NCBI GenBank assembly: GCA_028023455.1
Contig: JAQFVV010000141.1
Span: forward strand, 2,763,080-2,827,079
DNA from: Epiperipatus broadwayi
Lineage: Eukaryota; Onychophora; Udeonychophora; Euonychophora; Peripatidae
Direction of reading: 5' to 3'
DNA: 64,000 nucleotides
The position numbers and the translations under genes are program-made. The notes below the pieces were generated by a model that saw nothing but the letters and a program-made list of their open reading frames with translations, did not search any database and was not told where the DNA came from. This document shows positions 12,418 through 24,969 of this stretch, one piece after another; the first letter of the stretch is position 1; the number at the start of each line of letters is the position of its first letter.

Positions 12418-13115
12418 CATAATATAAGAGTACAATATTATTTATTGCCACAGATTATTGAATTATAAGTTTTTGATCTATTCTAAAATTAAGATACTAT
12501 ATGAGAATAAAAGATATACATATAATTGTTTATATATTTAATATTTAATAATATAACAGAAGTAGATAAGATTAAGTTATACCCTAAAATTAGTATTGAG
12601 TATTATTATTATTGTTATTAGAATAAGTTAAGTGTATTTAGGTTGATATAAAATCCCATATCATACTTATTTACATGAGTTATCATTACTTTAAGATAAT
12701 TAGAAGAACCTGAGATTATTTAATTATATTTTAAAAAATTAAAAGTTAAGATTTATTTATTTTATTATTATTAAAGATAGTTTATTTTATTAAAAGCCAT
12801 AAGAATGCTGTAGATGTAGTAGTAATTTAATAAGGAGGTAATAGTATTCTTATGCCATTGAGACAATGTGTTTGGAAGATATTGACTCAATGTAAATCTA
12901 CTTATTGCTTTGTAACTTTACTTCACAGTCTCATGATTTTAATAAATACTTATTTAATTAGTACATACTATAGAAATATATTGATGTTGATAATTGATAA
13001 TAAATTAAAGTAGAATATGATATTATAAAAGTATATTAAAGATAGGTATGCAAATTTTAATTAAGCATAATAATTCAATTGAGCTAGTCGTATTTTAAAC
13101 TATATTATATATATC
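12418..13115. other. AT-rich gene-free stretch
   Basis: I see no gene, RNA or dispersed repeat in this interval. Confidence 0.55.
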
Positions 13116-13121
13116 GAGAAG

Positions 13122-13128
13122 TAAGGGT

Positions 13129-13186
<58 letters not shown>

Positions 13187-13190
13187 ACCG
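13122..13190. repeat. (TA)n palindrome with GGTACAATA/TATTGTACC ends
   Basis: A TA tract whose immediate flanks are also inverted repeats: GGTACAATA on the left and TATTGTACC on the right. The self-complementarity therefore goes beyond the dinucleotide repeat itself. It could form a long hairpin or cruciform. Confidence 0.85.
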
Positions 13191-15840
13191 GTAAAAATCA
13201 CCATGCTTAATCACACACAGTAATCCGAATTCAAACCCAGTCCACATCTAGGAATAAAGTCCAAAATGCAAACTAAATTCAAACCCAAAACCCTGGCATG
13301 ACCCACCGATGACAATATTACAACGGTACGGGGTTTTCCCTTTACTAGCTCATCAAAAAACACAGACTAAATTATCTACAATCAGCTATTTCATAGATAC
13401 CTTATAGTTGGGATATTGGTACAGCTAATAATTTAATGTATATATTTAAGTTGTCGATACAGACAGCAGGTGCTTGAGTAGATATCGAGAGTAATAATGC
13501 AAGAGAGACAAATTAGGTTAGATAAATTTTTAATAAATTATTGAAAGCATTGAATAATATTATTTACAGGTACGGTAAAACTCTCATATGTATTTTATAA
13601 TAAATTGCTGCTAGTCCTCAATAATCGGTTTCTACTGATTAACAAACTCATGCCAATATTTATGTGTTTAAATGGTTGTACAGGCTGATATGAGAATCAG
13701 AGTAATTGGAGCACTTAAAATATTTAACTACTAGTTTATATTAAGTTGTTTTATTTAATAGATTCAAACCATTGCGTATACGGATAAATGGGAGGCGGTT
13801 TTATATAAAAATATAATATATAATACTGATGTACTGATGGTTGCAAGGATTAAGGTACACTACAATAATAACTTGCGGTGCATGAACGGAATTCCGGGCG
13901 GCTTGTACTTTGACAAGTCTTAATGCCCCCAAGTAGATCCGAGACACTACAACCAGCCGGGATCATTTTTGAACTCCGGTGATCCAAGAGATTACCTGGA
14001 GAAGAATTTCTTTCTCTCCATATGGTAGTAAAACGAGACGCCAACTTAGGCGAAGGTAAAGGCATTGCCACCGTAACATCGAGGAGGAGTGATTGGAAGT
14101 GGATTTTAAAACAAAATTATATAAACCCTTTTATCTATCCGTAACATGTTCTACGCAACAGCCTGATATAACTATTCAATAATAACATGGCGAAATCAAA
14201 CGAACGCAAAAGTAACAATTAATTAATTTCACTCTGAAACCCATAACTCCCCAGATTGTTCGGAAGGTAATAATAGCAATAAAATATTCACTTATTATTA
14301 CTACTCCGTAATAATATATAAAAAATTATAATAAAATTTTAGACTATTTTAAGTATTTGAGATTCGGAGTATAGATTAAAATATCATGACAAAGTAAAGG
14401 GAACAATAAAATACTTGAATATTTCTCAACTCAATATAAATGAAACAATTTTTAGTTCGATAAAAGAAAATTACTTTTAAAATGAATATAATAAATATTA
14501 TGAGATAAACTTTACTGACTTTAATTAGAGTTGAGAAATATTATTATTGGCATCGTTTTGTTTGTAAAATAAGCAATAGTAAAATCTAAATGTATTCACA
14601 AATGGATTATTAGTAGGCACAAATAATAATAATTATCATCTAAAGACTAGAGCACAGAAATATTAGAGAAGAAATTTACTGACAGGTTTTTGTGTAACAT
14701 TTTCAAATGGAAAACAAGAAATTTACATGCAATTAATTAGGTTAACAGATTAAATTTAAAATTATTACTGAGAGGAAAGTTAAAAAGTTCATGTAACAAA
14801 AGTTACCATTCTTTCTTCGTCCGGCTTTTCTTCTTGCGGTGATATGTATGAAGAACGTAGGCGCGCATTTTGAATTTCTTAGAACGGCATGGTTAATTTA
14901 AATGTTGGAATTTGGAAGACTGGAAGCATGGAAAACATTACAGATCAGCGGTACGAAAGATTTAAATTGGCAGAACAGGAATCAGCTTCTTGGACTTAGC
15001 CCATCATTATTGCAGTTTACCGGGCAACTTCTTAATAACGGTTGAAGTGATTTCTCTGGAACAACTACTTTGCTGTAGCTTGAGACGATCTAAGCACAGC
15101 CAAGTCAAAACTTAGAGAGTCTATCTCATATCTAAGATGGCTACGGTTGACCTTTCTGCCTAGTTTTAGTTCATGACTCCACCTCCTTTGATTTTCTGGC
15201 CTCCAGCAATATCTAATTTTTGACTATACAATAGCATTTGCCTTTCTTGATAAGAGTTCTACGTTTCTCATTTCCATTGTTCGGTTTTCATTTATTTTTA
15301 AATTTAATACATGATTCTAAATTGACAAAACAATTACATCGGAATTCGTGAATACAAAATATAAATTCATTATCTTAATTTATCAAAGTACAAATTAATT
15401 ATTGTATACATTTTGTACAAGTAAGATTTTGATTAAAAAATACTGATCAAAGGAATGTGACTTTTGATCAGCATTTTTAAATGACTTTGTATAATTTGCA
15501 AAATTAAAATTTAAAGAAAATATACACGCAATTGAAACTTTTAAATTGAGCTAATATAAATCCACAAACCACACACACGAATATTATTCATCATGATTTG
15601 TGACATTTATACTCATACTCTTTACATTAAATTCTTTTTAAACAAACACAAAATAAATAACTTAAAATTTATGTGGCTTGGAATAGAAAAAGTCTCATTG
15701 CGGGTAAATAGTGGTTTAGAATTACCGTTCTTAAATGACAACCATGAAACTAAGATCGATTCTTCGATCTGTCTGTTTCAATATATATAATATATATATA
15801 TATATTACTTCTTCTAACTTTTTATGCCCATGGGTAGGCT
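13191..15840. other. Less AT-rich, CpG-containing patch without a recognisable gene
   Basis: Parts of 13190-13340, 13850-14100 and 14810-15200 are visibly richer in G+C and CpG than the surroundings (for example GGCGCGC near 14862). Short open frames exist (13850-14071 minus; 14902-15045 plus, 47 codons), but none resembles a known protein and none has convincing splice context. The patch could hold a promoter or first exon of a host gene, or the remains of an unrecognised repeat. Confidence 0.3.
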
Positions 15841-15908
15841 AGCTAGATTAAACTCACGATTAAAGTTACAAATGTAACTGAAATGTAAAGACCAACCCCA
15901 CTCTTTGT

Positions 15909-15958
15909 TGGTTTTATTTCCTGATGAGCATATTGCAGGCAGAAACTATCAAATAGAA
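15909..15958 (+). ncRNA. Degenerate hammerhead-like motif
   Basis: TATTTC, CTGATGA (15922-15928), a 14-nt segment that can pair weakly (GCA/TGC), then GAAAC and TATCAAATA. TATTT can pair with AAATA as stem I, but an extra C lies between stem I and the core, and stem III is at most one pair. An inverted, further degraded version (CTCTGATGAGCAGGAACTAT, minus strand, about 15989-16008) follows ~60 bases later, inside the 1.85 kb repeat. Probably a decayed ribozyme, but chance is not excluded. Confidence 0.35.
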
Positions 15959-15973
15959 TTCCCCAATGCAGAT

Positions 15974-17990
15974 GTCACCCCACCTACAACAATAGTTCCT
16001 GCTCATCAGAGGATGTAGCACCATAGAGATTAAAAACATCTAGAAATTTATGGGTGTGGTTTCCAAAACTGTGCCACTAGAGTTCCATCTCACTACAACC
16101 TTAGTTACCATTGTCTGGTTATGCCAAACATAGCTCAGGAGGCATGTGATTTTTGTGAACAAGCAGCAATGAATGACTTGTGTACAAAATGGAATTGAAC
16201 AATTAAATTAATTTTAAGTAACAACAATTTTATTTAACATTAAAATTCCTTCTAACATAGTTCATTATTCGTATCCATGTGAAACCTCATTTTCATTTAA
16301 TATTATGAGAGGTCTAGAAGCCTGTCAAGTAAGTATGTGTGTATAATTAATGCATGAATGTTTTTAATTATTTGTTCCAGGTCTGTATGTCCATTTTAGA
16401 TAAGTAAATGACTAATATCATCAATTTTAGGATTGTGGAGCATTTATAATACAATAAAGTATAGATGTGCATGACACATGATTTTTATTATTATATTCAA
16501 ATATAGATATTATGCATATAAGCATTTATGATTCATAGCATTTTATTATGTTAAGATCCATTGCAGGTAAGTAAACAGGTAACGTCAGCTCTTCCAGGTT
16601 TGTGGAGCATTTGTAACTGCATTTATTCAGATATATATAATATGCATATAAGCATTTATGATTCATATAGCATTTTATTATTCGATGAAGCATTGCAGGT
16701 ATGTAAATGGGTAATATCAGTAATTACATGTTTTTGGAGTATTTATAATTCAATCTAGTATAACTGTATATTTATACACATAAGTTTTATTATTTTAATA
16801 TGCATATAAGCATTTATAATTTGAACATATAACACAACTGACTTTTCCATATCCCTTATATACATGCATGTATTTGGAGTTAATTCACAACTCTTATAAT
16901 TTTATTCATTTTTATCTTTTTTTATATTTAAAGAAAAATAAAAAAAAAAACTATTTTCAACTTTTGAGAGAATTAAAGACTCATAGGTAAAACATTATTA
17001 CTTAAAAAACACACATATTGAAATATTTTAAGGAACTTTAAATAAATTTCCTAAACTAATAATATACATTTTTCTCTTTTGTTTTATAAATTTAATAGCC
17101 ATAATTTTAATTCATATTTTATTTTAATTGAATCATTTTTAACTGCTTACCTCTAAAATCATGTATCCATTTATTGTTGCTTTTCTAAATAACTGGGGGT
17201 TCTGTCTTGAAGCTGAATGGCAAATTGAAACTTGTAGGCAAAGCTTGTAGATTCATATAGTTTGTAGATGGAGAGAAAGAAGCTGTATAGAAAGTGATAT
17301 TAGAATGATTTTTCATTAGGCTGTTTGATGGTTCCATCAAATCACTACTCTAGTAGTCTAGTAGTGAAATCTTGTGTCAATTCACAAATCTTGTATCTAA
17401 ATTAAAAATCCTGTCTTTGAATCAATTAATCAATTTCTAATGATTTTCTAACCTATTTATATTTTTTCTCTCTGACAAATGGATTCATCTTACATGCCCT
17501 TTTGATCCCATTGGCAGCAATGCATTTTCTTTCTTATTGATGTTTTTTAATCCCCTAGATCATTGGACATTTTCTCTATGGCAGGAACAGAATTTAATTA
17601 GTGACTATTTTCAATTATCTACCTGCATATGTTTTCAAATCTTTAATTATTTTTTCTTGCCTCTGGCATGGTGACTCAATACCTTTAATTATTATACTAT
17701 ATCTATTATGTCTTATAAGTTTTATTCAATCTGATTTTATTTAAGTGACTTTTAAGATAGTAGTTTTAATAAAAATAAAAATATATACTTTTTTTTAATT
17801 GCACTATAAATGTATTTGATTTTCTTTTTCTTTGAAGAAATCATTATGAGTTAACAAATTATCATTTTAATTGTGGTCAGATTTCATTACTTCTTTCTAT
17901 TCTTTAAAATATTATTAGACTTCCTTAAAATATTATTAGTCTGACTAGATTTTAACCTATGTCATTTTAATTTGCAGGAGGGGGATCTTT
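15974..17990. repeat. Interspersed repeat, copy 2 of the ~1.85 kb family
   Basis: Collinear with 2345-4195. It is longer because of an extra internal tandem unit at 16380-16820. Several stretches of more than 40 bases match copy 1, for example around ATTTATGGGTGTGGTTTCCA. No coding capacity is seen. Confidence 0.85.
16380..16820. repeat. Internal degenerate tandem units (3) in repeat copy 2
   Basis: Three units of ~120-170 bases, each with GTAA(A/T)-type start, TTTGTGGAGCATTT or TTTTTGGAGTATTT, and ATGCATATAAGCATTTAT. Copy 1 has two such units, so the array changed length after the copies separated. Confidence 0.65.
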
Positions 17991-18015
17991 TAAACATATG
18001 TGAAACAGTGTGTCT

Positions 18016-18018
<3 letters not shown>

Positions 18019-18060
<42 letters not shown>

Positions 18061-18065
18061 TGTTT

Positions 18066-18105
<40 letters not shown>

Positions 18106-18106
18106 A
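18019..18106. repeat. Two (TA)n tracts, the second flanked by TTACAATA/TATTGTAA
   Basis: Two TA tracts separated by CACAGATGTTTACAA. The right-hand tract is bounded by TTACAATA and TATTGTAA, an inverted arrangement like the one at 13122-13190. Confidence 0.85.
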
Positions 18107-19204
18107 ATCTGCTTAGACATCAGAAATATTAATTGTAATTATATAGCACTCTATCAGTAACAGCTGGCTGAATCTGACAAAAAAAATGAAATAACCTGTA
18201 ATTTTTTTTTTTTATTAATACCTAAAACTATATTTAAAAAGCAATTACAGATATAATTTGAAAGTTCTGAGATATTTAATATATTTATTCAATGAGTATT
18301 TAATGATAGAAAGGGATGGCTTGTCACAGAAATTATCTGTTTAGTTTAAACTTATCCAAGTCTGTTCTATTTGTCTGCAGAACCATATTGGTATTTGTTT
18401 AGGTAATTTTCTGGTTTATTTGCTTTAATACTTTAGTCCATAGTGTAAATAATGCAATATATTTGGTTCATAGTCATAAAAATTTTCATTTTAGTTAGAT
18501 TGATTTAGTACCTGTAGTACAGCATTTATGGATATGCATGTATGCTTGTGCCATCTTTCAACATCATTATTTATTTATGTACTTCATTATATTACCAAAT
18601 TTCATGTTTCACAGCAAAATAATTAATTTCATAATCATAGCTTGGCTAGCCAGTTAAAACACCATTTAAATGAATTAATAGATGACTGGACCAGTGGATT
18701 GTCAACTAGAAAAATGCACTATTAATTATCTTATTTGCTAAAATAATCATTAGTTTTTTATTTTGTTACAGAATACATTATTTTAGTTCAATTTAATTAT
18801 TTTTAAAGACTAAATAATTTTTCTTTCTTTCTTTTTCAAGAGAGAAATGTTATTGCATATTTTGTAATTAATTATATGAGTACAGTGGAATGAGTAACCT
18901 TTTGTTCTAGAGTAAACTTTTGAATGACCTTGGATTGATGGAAGAAGCAAATGCTTGGATAATAATCTGATATAAAAGGGGTTACTTTTACAAAAAGTTG
19001 GCTCAACAATTCTTTATTCATAAAATATTTTTATTAGTACAATTTTTGTCTCTAGAAATAGGTTCTTCCATTATCCAAACTTAAAAGTAAAAACTTCTAT
19101 TAATTTTCTGGATGAAAACAGCTCAGATATTCTATTGAGGAAAATAAAATTGACATGCAGACATAAATTACTTCGGAAATAAGGTGTATCTTCCCTACAA
19201 CTAA
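18107..19204. other. AT-rich gene-free stretch
   Basis: No gene or dispersed repeat recognised. Confidence 0.5.
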
Positions 19205-19224
19205 TTGACTAATTTAAGTTTTAA

Positions 19225-19440
19225 ATCATCACTTGAGATGTGTATGTGTGTCTATATTAAAAATCTGCTTTGCCTAACTTTAATTTTGAATATTAAAGAA
19301 ATAATTGAAATGTGTGTTTATATGTCAAATATACTTTACCTAAATTTTATCTCTAATGTTAAAGAAGTAATTGAAACATATGCCCATATTATAAGTTTGA
19401 TTTGCCTAGATTTAATATCTAACATTAAATAAATAACTGG
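19225..19440. repeat. Degenerate minisatellite, about 77 bp x 3
   Basis: Three imperfect units, each containing AAATAATTGAAATGTGTG-like sequence, TTTGCCTAAATTTAAT-like sequence and TCTAA(C/T)(A/G)TTAAA. In one frame it reads as a repetitive 25-residue pattern (19205-19432), which is a by-product of the tandem repeat and not a protein. Confidence 0.75.
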
Positions 19441-21630
19441 AATGTGTGAATTTTATTGTTATTCTGGAAGATTTATGCTGAACTTTTTTTGTAAAACACC
19501 TCAAAGACTCTCTGTTGATAATTTTCACTAGCTATAAAGAGATAAAGTTTAAATGGAAGGATGTGTGCAGATAATCAATTATAACCAGCTTTATTATTAT
19601 TATTGACCAAAATATATAGTATCTGGAAATAAGAAACTAAATACATGACATATAATTAATGAATTATTAACTTGTCTCTAAATGTACTGATAACTGAATG
19701 AGTGAAAGATCAGGAAAACTAGATGTTGATATTTTCATTTTATTATTGATCTGTGTTTACATTTGAATTTCTGTTATTAAAGTATATTCTCAATAAACTT
19801 ATGTAAATTTAAATGGATTTTATGAATTAAGCAGTTACTTGCCTAAAGAATGACTTTTGAGAATTTAAGACAAATGCTTTAACAAGTCTAATGAAATAAA
19901 TAATAAATTATTGTTCAACTTATGTCATAATAAATGTTTATTTGCCATCCTGAAATGTTTCATATATGATATTGCCAGCAATTTCATTAGCTGTCACTAA
20001 GAACTTTGAATAGCTTTTAAATTGGACCCAATTAATATTATTTATCTCCCTGCAGGATATTGTTATGTGTTTATCTATATTTATGATTATACAAATAATT
20101 ATCATCATTTCTCTACATGACCAGGATATGTAATCTACAGACTATAAATGAACTCTTTGTTCCATCTAAGAATAAAAAACTTTAATGATTATTATTATTT
20201 TTATTAGCATTTGATAGATATGTAGATTAATTATTTGTTTTATGATTTTTTTATTACTTTATTATTATATCACTCTTCAAGAACATCTCGCAAAAGTATA
20301 ATATGGAGAAATATTATACCGGGTAATTAGTGATTGTTTTAATAAATTTTATTGTGTATATATATTTCTACTTGTGATGTGGCAGTAGCAATATCTATTT
20401 GCTATTTACGAGCCAACAACATGTTTTTGAGAAGAGGTATTGACATAAAATATATTGTTTATCTTTGTGTTTTTAAGAAGTTATGAGGTTTGTTTCTTAA
20501 TAATTATGTTTGCTCCAAATTTAAAGATTTGTTATTTATACCAAAGCAGACTTTTTATTTCAATTTATGGGCTAATGCCAAATACACTAAAGAGTTTCGT
20601 CAAAAATGAGTTTCATTTTATTATATACCTTATTACTTAATGTTGTTACATTATTTTCTTCTCACATGTGATTTGAAATTGTTTATGCATTATTATGCTT
20701 TTATACATGTCCATTATTTAATCCCTTTATATAACTGTAGAATAGAAAGTAGAAATGACTTGCATCCATCAGATATGGATGCTCAAATATGCCAAAAAGA
20801 AGTGGAAAGATTAAAGAATCATTTAAGAGTGAATTTATTATTTTTATGGTTAAATTGAAATGTATTTAGTGGCTATGCAAAAAGAAATTGTTTATGTTAT
20901 ATGTTGTATTGTAAGGGATTGAGAGAACTCTCCATTAATTTTTTGAGTATTTGTCATGAGTGGATTATATTTTCCAGATTAAGTAGTTATATTTTATGAT
21001 AATTATATTATGTGAAGTAAAGCAGTGTATTTCCCTTGATTTTCAGTGATGAAACCAGGTCCACACCAGCATTTAAGACTCAGAATTAGGCTAGGGAGTC
21101 ATTGTGTTTTATTTAAAGGATTAGAGTTAAGAAAGACTTTCATCCCTCATGTATTTATGTGGAATGCTTTCCCATCATTTATCCACAGCCAAGTGTAAGA
21201 TAGTTTGCTGATAAGAAAATAAAATAAAAGTAAAATTGATTTTTCACACAGAACAGCTGAAGTAGAATTAGTGTTAAAGCTTGTTTGGCCATGGCTTCAT
21301 CTGTATTATGATATTTTATTTCTTGGTTTTATAAGTAAATGGATTGTATTTAGCTACATTAATTATTTTATAACAGGTAGCACGATTCAGACGCATGCAT
21401 AGAATATTGTCAATTCAGAAGGTATAGAAAAAATCCATCATTAATGTGTTATTTTAATAATTGTCTCAATTCATATCATATTAATTAATTTAGTTTGTAT
21501 ACCATCAACTCACAGAATATTTCATCCTCATTTTGAATGAAAGTATAGCCATATAATAAAATTATTCATTTCATGTGTGAAGGATAGCTTGACCTCTTAC
21601 TCATAGATTTAACCCTCTCTCATATTATTT
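19441..21630. other. AT-rich gene-free stretch
   Basis: Short open frames at 20455-20858 show no similarity to known proteins and have no supporting context. Confidence 0.5.
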
Positions 21631-21634
21631 TGAT

Positions 21635-22115
21635 GTGCATTTGAAGTAAAAGTGCCAAGAACTTTAGTTTCACATTTTATGATTTTAGTGCCATTGTTTA
21701 AGAGAGGTTTCTTTTTTCATAAGCATATCAGACATCATTGATAACATGAGGGTATTGAAAATAAGATACCAAAAAATAATTTTATATTTAATTATTCTGC
21801 TATGATGTTTAAATACAGTTTTCTTACCCATAATCATATCAGAATTGACATGTATGTGTATTTGAAGTAAAATACCAAGAAGTTAATTTCATACTTAATT
21901 ACCTTAGTGTAGGGTATAATGTTTCTTTTTATAGGTCTATCAGAATTGACTGATAGCTTGCATATATTTTGTAAGTAAAATATCAACAAGTTTAGTTTTA
22001 CATTTTATTATTTTAGTACCAATATTACAATGTTTCTTTTCATGAGCTTTTAAAATGGACTAATAGCTGGAAAATGTTGAAATAAAATACAGAAAGTTTA
22101 TTTTTATGTTATTTA
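21635..22115. repeat. Degenerate tandem repeat, about 120-130 bp x 4
   Basis: Four imperfect units share a series of landmarks: TTTGAAGTAAAA-TACCAAGAA, TTTCATA/ACATTTTAT-TATTTTAGT, AATGTTTCTTTT-CAT, then ATCAGAATTGACTGATAG. Divergence between units is high, so this is an old array. Confidence 0.6.
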
Positions 22116-23065
22116 TTTTCATGCAGACTATTTAATTATTGATGTTGTAATTATTCCAAAATATGTATATGAACAAATTAGAAAATTAAATGTTTATTTA
22201 ATTATTTTGTAATAAATGTTTTATTTATTTAAAGGTTTTGTCCAGAATACTTTTTGGCATGCATTTGTTGTTTATGTTTCCACACATGCACACACACTTC
22301 CATTTCTAATATGCTATGATTGCAGGATTTCATAATTTGATGATGAACATGTTTAGATCTGATAATGTTGCCTTTCTTGGTCCAAAAACCATATTAAATG
22401 TTTGACTATTTAATGATTCTCTGAAAATTTGATTACTCAGTTAGTATTTAGATGAATAATTGAAATCAAAATACACCCTATTTCTTTCATTATCTAACTG
22501 CTACCATTTTAATTAGGATAATGCTCAATTTATATCATTACTTTATGATAGTAATTAGTAGTTGTAAGAAAGTATAGATTTAAAATTAAGCCATGCAATA
22601 AATTAATTTCCTAAAATATTACCTTACTATTTTACATTAGCCATTAATTCAGTTACATAGTTTAAATTACTTTATAATTAAAAGATAAGTAATGTTATAT
22701 TTTATTTTGTATTTACCTCTAACTTTCCATACAGTATAGTTAATCAGCATAGAATCTTTCTTTTATTAATTTAATTTTATCACACAGTAGAGGTTGTTCA
22801 ATGCATGTGGATGATGGGAAAAGATGAGATATAGATTATAACTTGTCAATTTAAATGGTAGAACTTTATCAATCCCAATTACTTATTTATTTTAAAACTT
22901 AATATATGTTTTATTCCTATTAACTAAGTTTTATCTTCCTATATCTAGTATACATTTTACACCCTATAGATCTCTGTAGCCCCCAATTGAGGTAAGCTAA
23001 GGTAGGACAACATTTAAAAAGTCTCATTAATGAATAAAGCTAGATCAGACTAGTAGTTTATTTTA
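22116..23065. other. AT-rich gene-free stretch
   Basis: Nothing recognised beyond low-complexity AT sequence. Confidence 0.5.
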
Positions 23066-23070
23066 TGATC

Positions 23071-23150
23071 AATTGGAAAGGTAGGAGAGGTGTTAGGGGA
23101 GGGTGATTATATATATATATATATATATATATGAGAGGTGTTGGGGGAGG

Positions 23151-23230
<80 letters not shown>

Positions 23231-23262
23231 CACCCTCCCCTAACATCTCTCCAATTTTTCCT
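23071..23262. repeat. AT-cored palindrome with GC-rich arms
   Basis: The left arm contains GAGAGGTGTTAGGGGAGGGT (about 23085-23104). The right arm carries its near-complement, ACCCTCCCCTAACATCTCTC (23232-23251), outside a long TA tract. A second copy of the left arm, GAGAGGTGTTGGGGGAGGGT, interrupts the TA tract at about 23134. A very stable hairpin or cruciform is possible. The open frame of Y-I repeats here is an artefact of the dinucleotide. Confidence 0.88.
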
Positions 23263-23275
23263 ATTGATTATATAT

Positions 23276-23849
23276 ATATATATATTGAAATAAACAATCA
23301 TATTCATTTCACTGACAGACTTTAAATCTTCTACATAGTTGCTAATTTTGTGAGGTTGTGAAGCATACTAAATACAGTTCAAAAAATAAAAAAATGGTAT
23401 TAAATGTAGTAATCAATAGTATATTAAAATATTAGAATAAGTTACTAAATGTAACATTTTAAAACAATAAAAAATGTAAGAGGATTGCCAACTGTGTTTA
23501 AATTGAAGAGAAATTAATACATTTTATAAACTATGTTAAAACTTTATGTTCTTAAAGAATATATAGAATTCAATTACATATGTTAAAATAGAAAAAATAG
23601 ATTTCAAATAATTAAATTAAAAGAGGTTCATGAAAAATAAAATGTGTTTTGAAATATGAGAGAAAACAAAAAAAAAAAAAAAATGACTGAATTTAATAAT
23701 TAAAATGTGATAAAAATTCAATCAATTAAATTAGATAGTTTTAAATTCTTCTAAATAAAATAAAATAGGATAAATGTATTGAAAATTAAAGATAACCAAA
23801 GATGTGGAAAACAAGATTAAAGCTGTTTAAAACAAGAGGTCAACACCAA
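23276..23849. other. AT-rich gene-free stretch
   Basis: No feature recognised. Confidence 0.5.
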
Positions 23850-23915
<66 letters not shown>

Positions 23916-23940
23916 GCCCTTTTATATGGGTCACCATTTA
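23850..23940. repeat. (TA)n tract joined to leader tag copy 2
   Basis: A TA tract with one TGTA interruption, then TTGTGCCCTTTTATATGGGT and CACCATTTAAG. This tag matches 7583-7612 at nearly every base and is joined to a TA tract in the same way, but no gag-like sequence follows here. Confidence 0.75.
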
Positions 23941-24199
23941 AGATATATATATATATATAACAAAATCAGTCTGGATTTTGTTTTATTTTAGGTGCATCAA
24001 AAACCATCATTAATATGGCAAAGAATTAATAATAGAAAAAATTGTTTACTGTTGAAACAATAAGATTCAAATTTGAATCTTAGTTTCACTTTTTTCTACC
24101 ACGTTCATTTTACCTAAGTTTAAATCTTAGATAATGGATTCTGTTTGTATAACGGTATTATGTCATCATCATCATCCATTATTAATACACTGCAGGATG

Positions 24200-24785
24200 A
24201 AGGTCCTCCAAGTTCAATCCATCTTCTCTGAACTTTAGCTTTTCTTCTCCACATCACCACTGCACACTTTCTTATTTCATCCATCCATCTCACATGCGGT
24301 CTCTTTCCGGGTCTTTTGCAAACTCTGGAATCCAGTTTAAGATATCACTTGTTCATCTAGTATCATATCTTCTAGGAATCTGTTGAGCCCAACTCCACTT
24401 CAATCTTTTAATTATTTCAATGAGGTCAGTAACACCTGTTTATTATTTTACCAATATGTTGCGTATTCGATCTCTTCTTGTTACTCCTAACATGCATCTC
24501 TACATACTTCTCTGAGTGATCTGAAATCTCTGTATTGCTCTTGTATTAATTGTCCAAGTTTCAGATCCATAAGTAAGAACTGGTAAAACACATTTGTTAA
24601 AAACCTTCCTTTTCAAACACATAGGCATATTTTCTTTTAGTATCAAATTATTTCTACCAAAGGCACTCCAACCAAGTTTAATTCTATGATTAATTTTATC
24701 TATTATGTTTTTATCTGTATTAAAAATCTGACCAAAGTATTTGTAACTGTTGACTTCTTCTAATTCATCAAAATCAATCTACATT
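24200..24785 (-). pseudogene. RTE-type RT C-terminal region
   Basis: Minus-strand translation in shifted frames gives IKLGWSAFGRNNLIL, CLKRKVFNKCVLPVLTYGSE-TWTI and IQRFQITQRSM-RCMLGVTRRD. This is the conserved region after the catalytic domain in RTE-like LINEs. It is interrupted by stops and matches the fragment at 58358-58555 closely. Confidence 0.8.
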
Positions 24786-24786
24786 C

Positions 24787-24969
24787 TCACATTTTGACAA
24801 ATCGATTAAACATTACTTTAGTCTTTTTAACATTTATCTTTAGTCCTATTTTCATACTTTCATCACATAACTTTTGAAACATTTCCTGCAACTCTGAAGC
24901 ATTATGTGCGAAAACAAGTACATCATCTGCAAAATCTAAATGACTTAAATAATGTCCATTTACTGTCAC
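24787..24969 (-). pseudogene. RTE-type reverse transcriptase, catalytic FADD segment
   Basis: A 60-codon open piece containing HLDFADDVLVFAHNASEL, the metal-binding F-A-D-D box of LINE reverse transcriptases. GLKINVKKTKVM follows and is the next conserved RT block. The fragment continues upstream in other frames with FTAV and QAGF(K)SGFSTVDHI (about 25290-25330 region), which are RT blocks nearer the N-terminus. The domain polymerises cDNA at the nicked target. The frame is broken on both sides, so no active enzyme is encoded. Confidence 0.88.

Noticed and set aside
13850-14071. 73-codon minus-strand frame in a GC-richer patch
   Set aside because: No known domain or supporting context; the composition patch alone is not evidence of coding.
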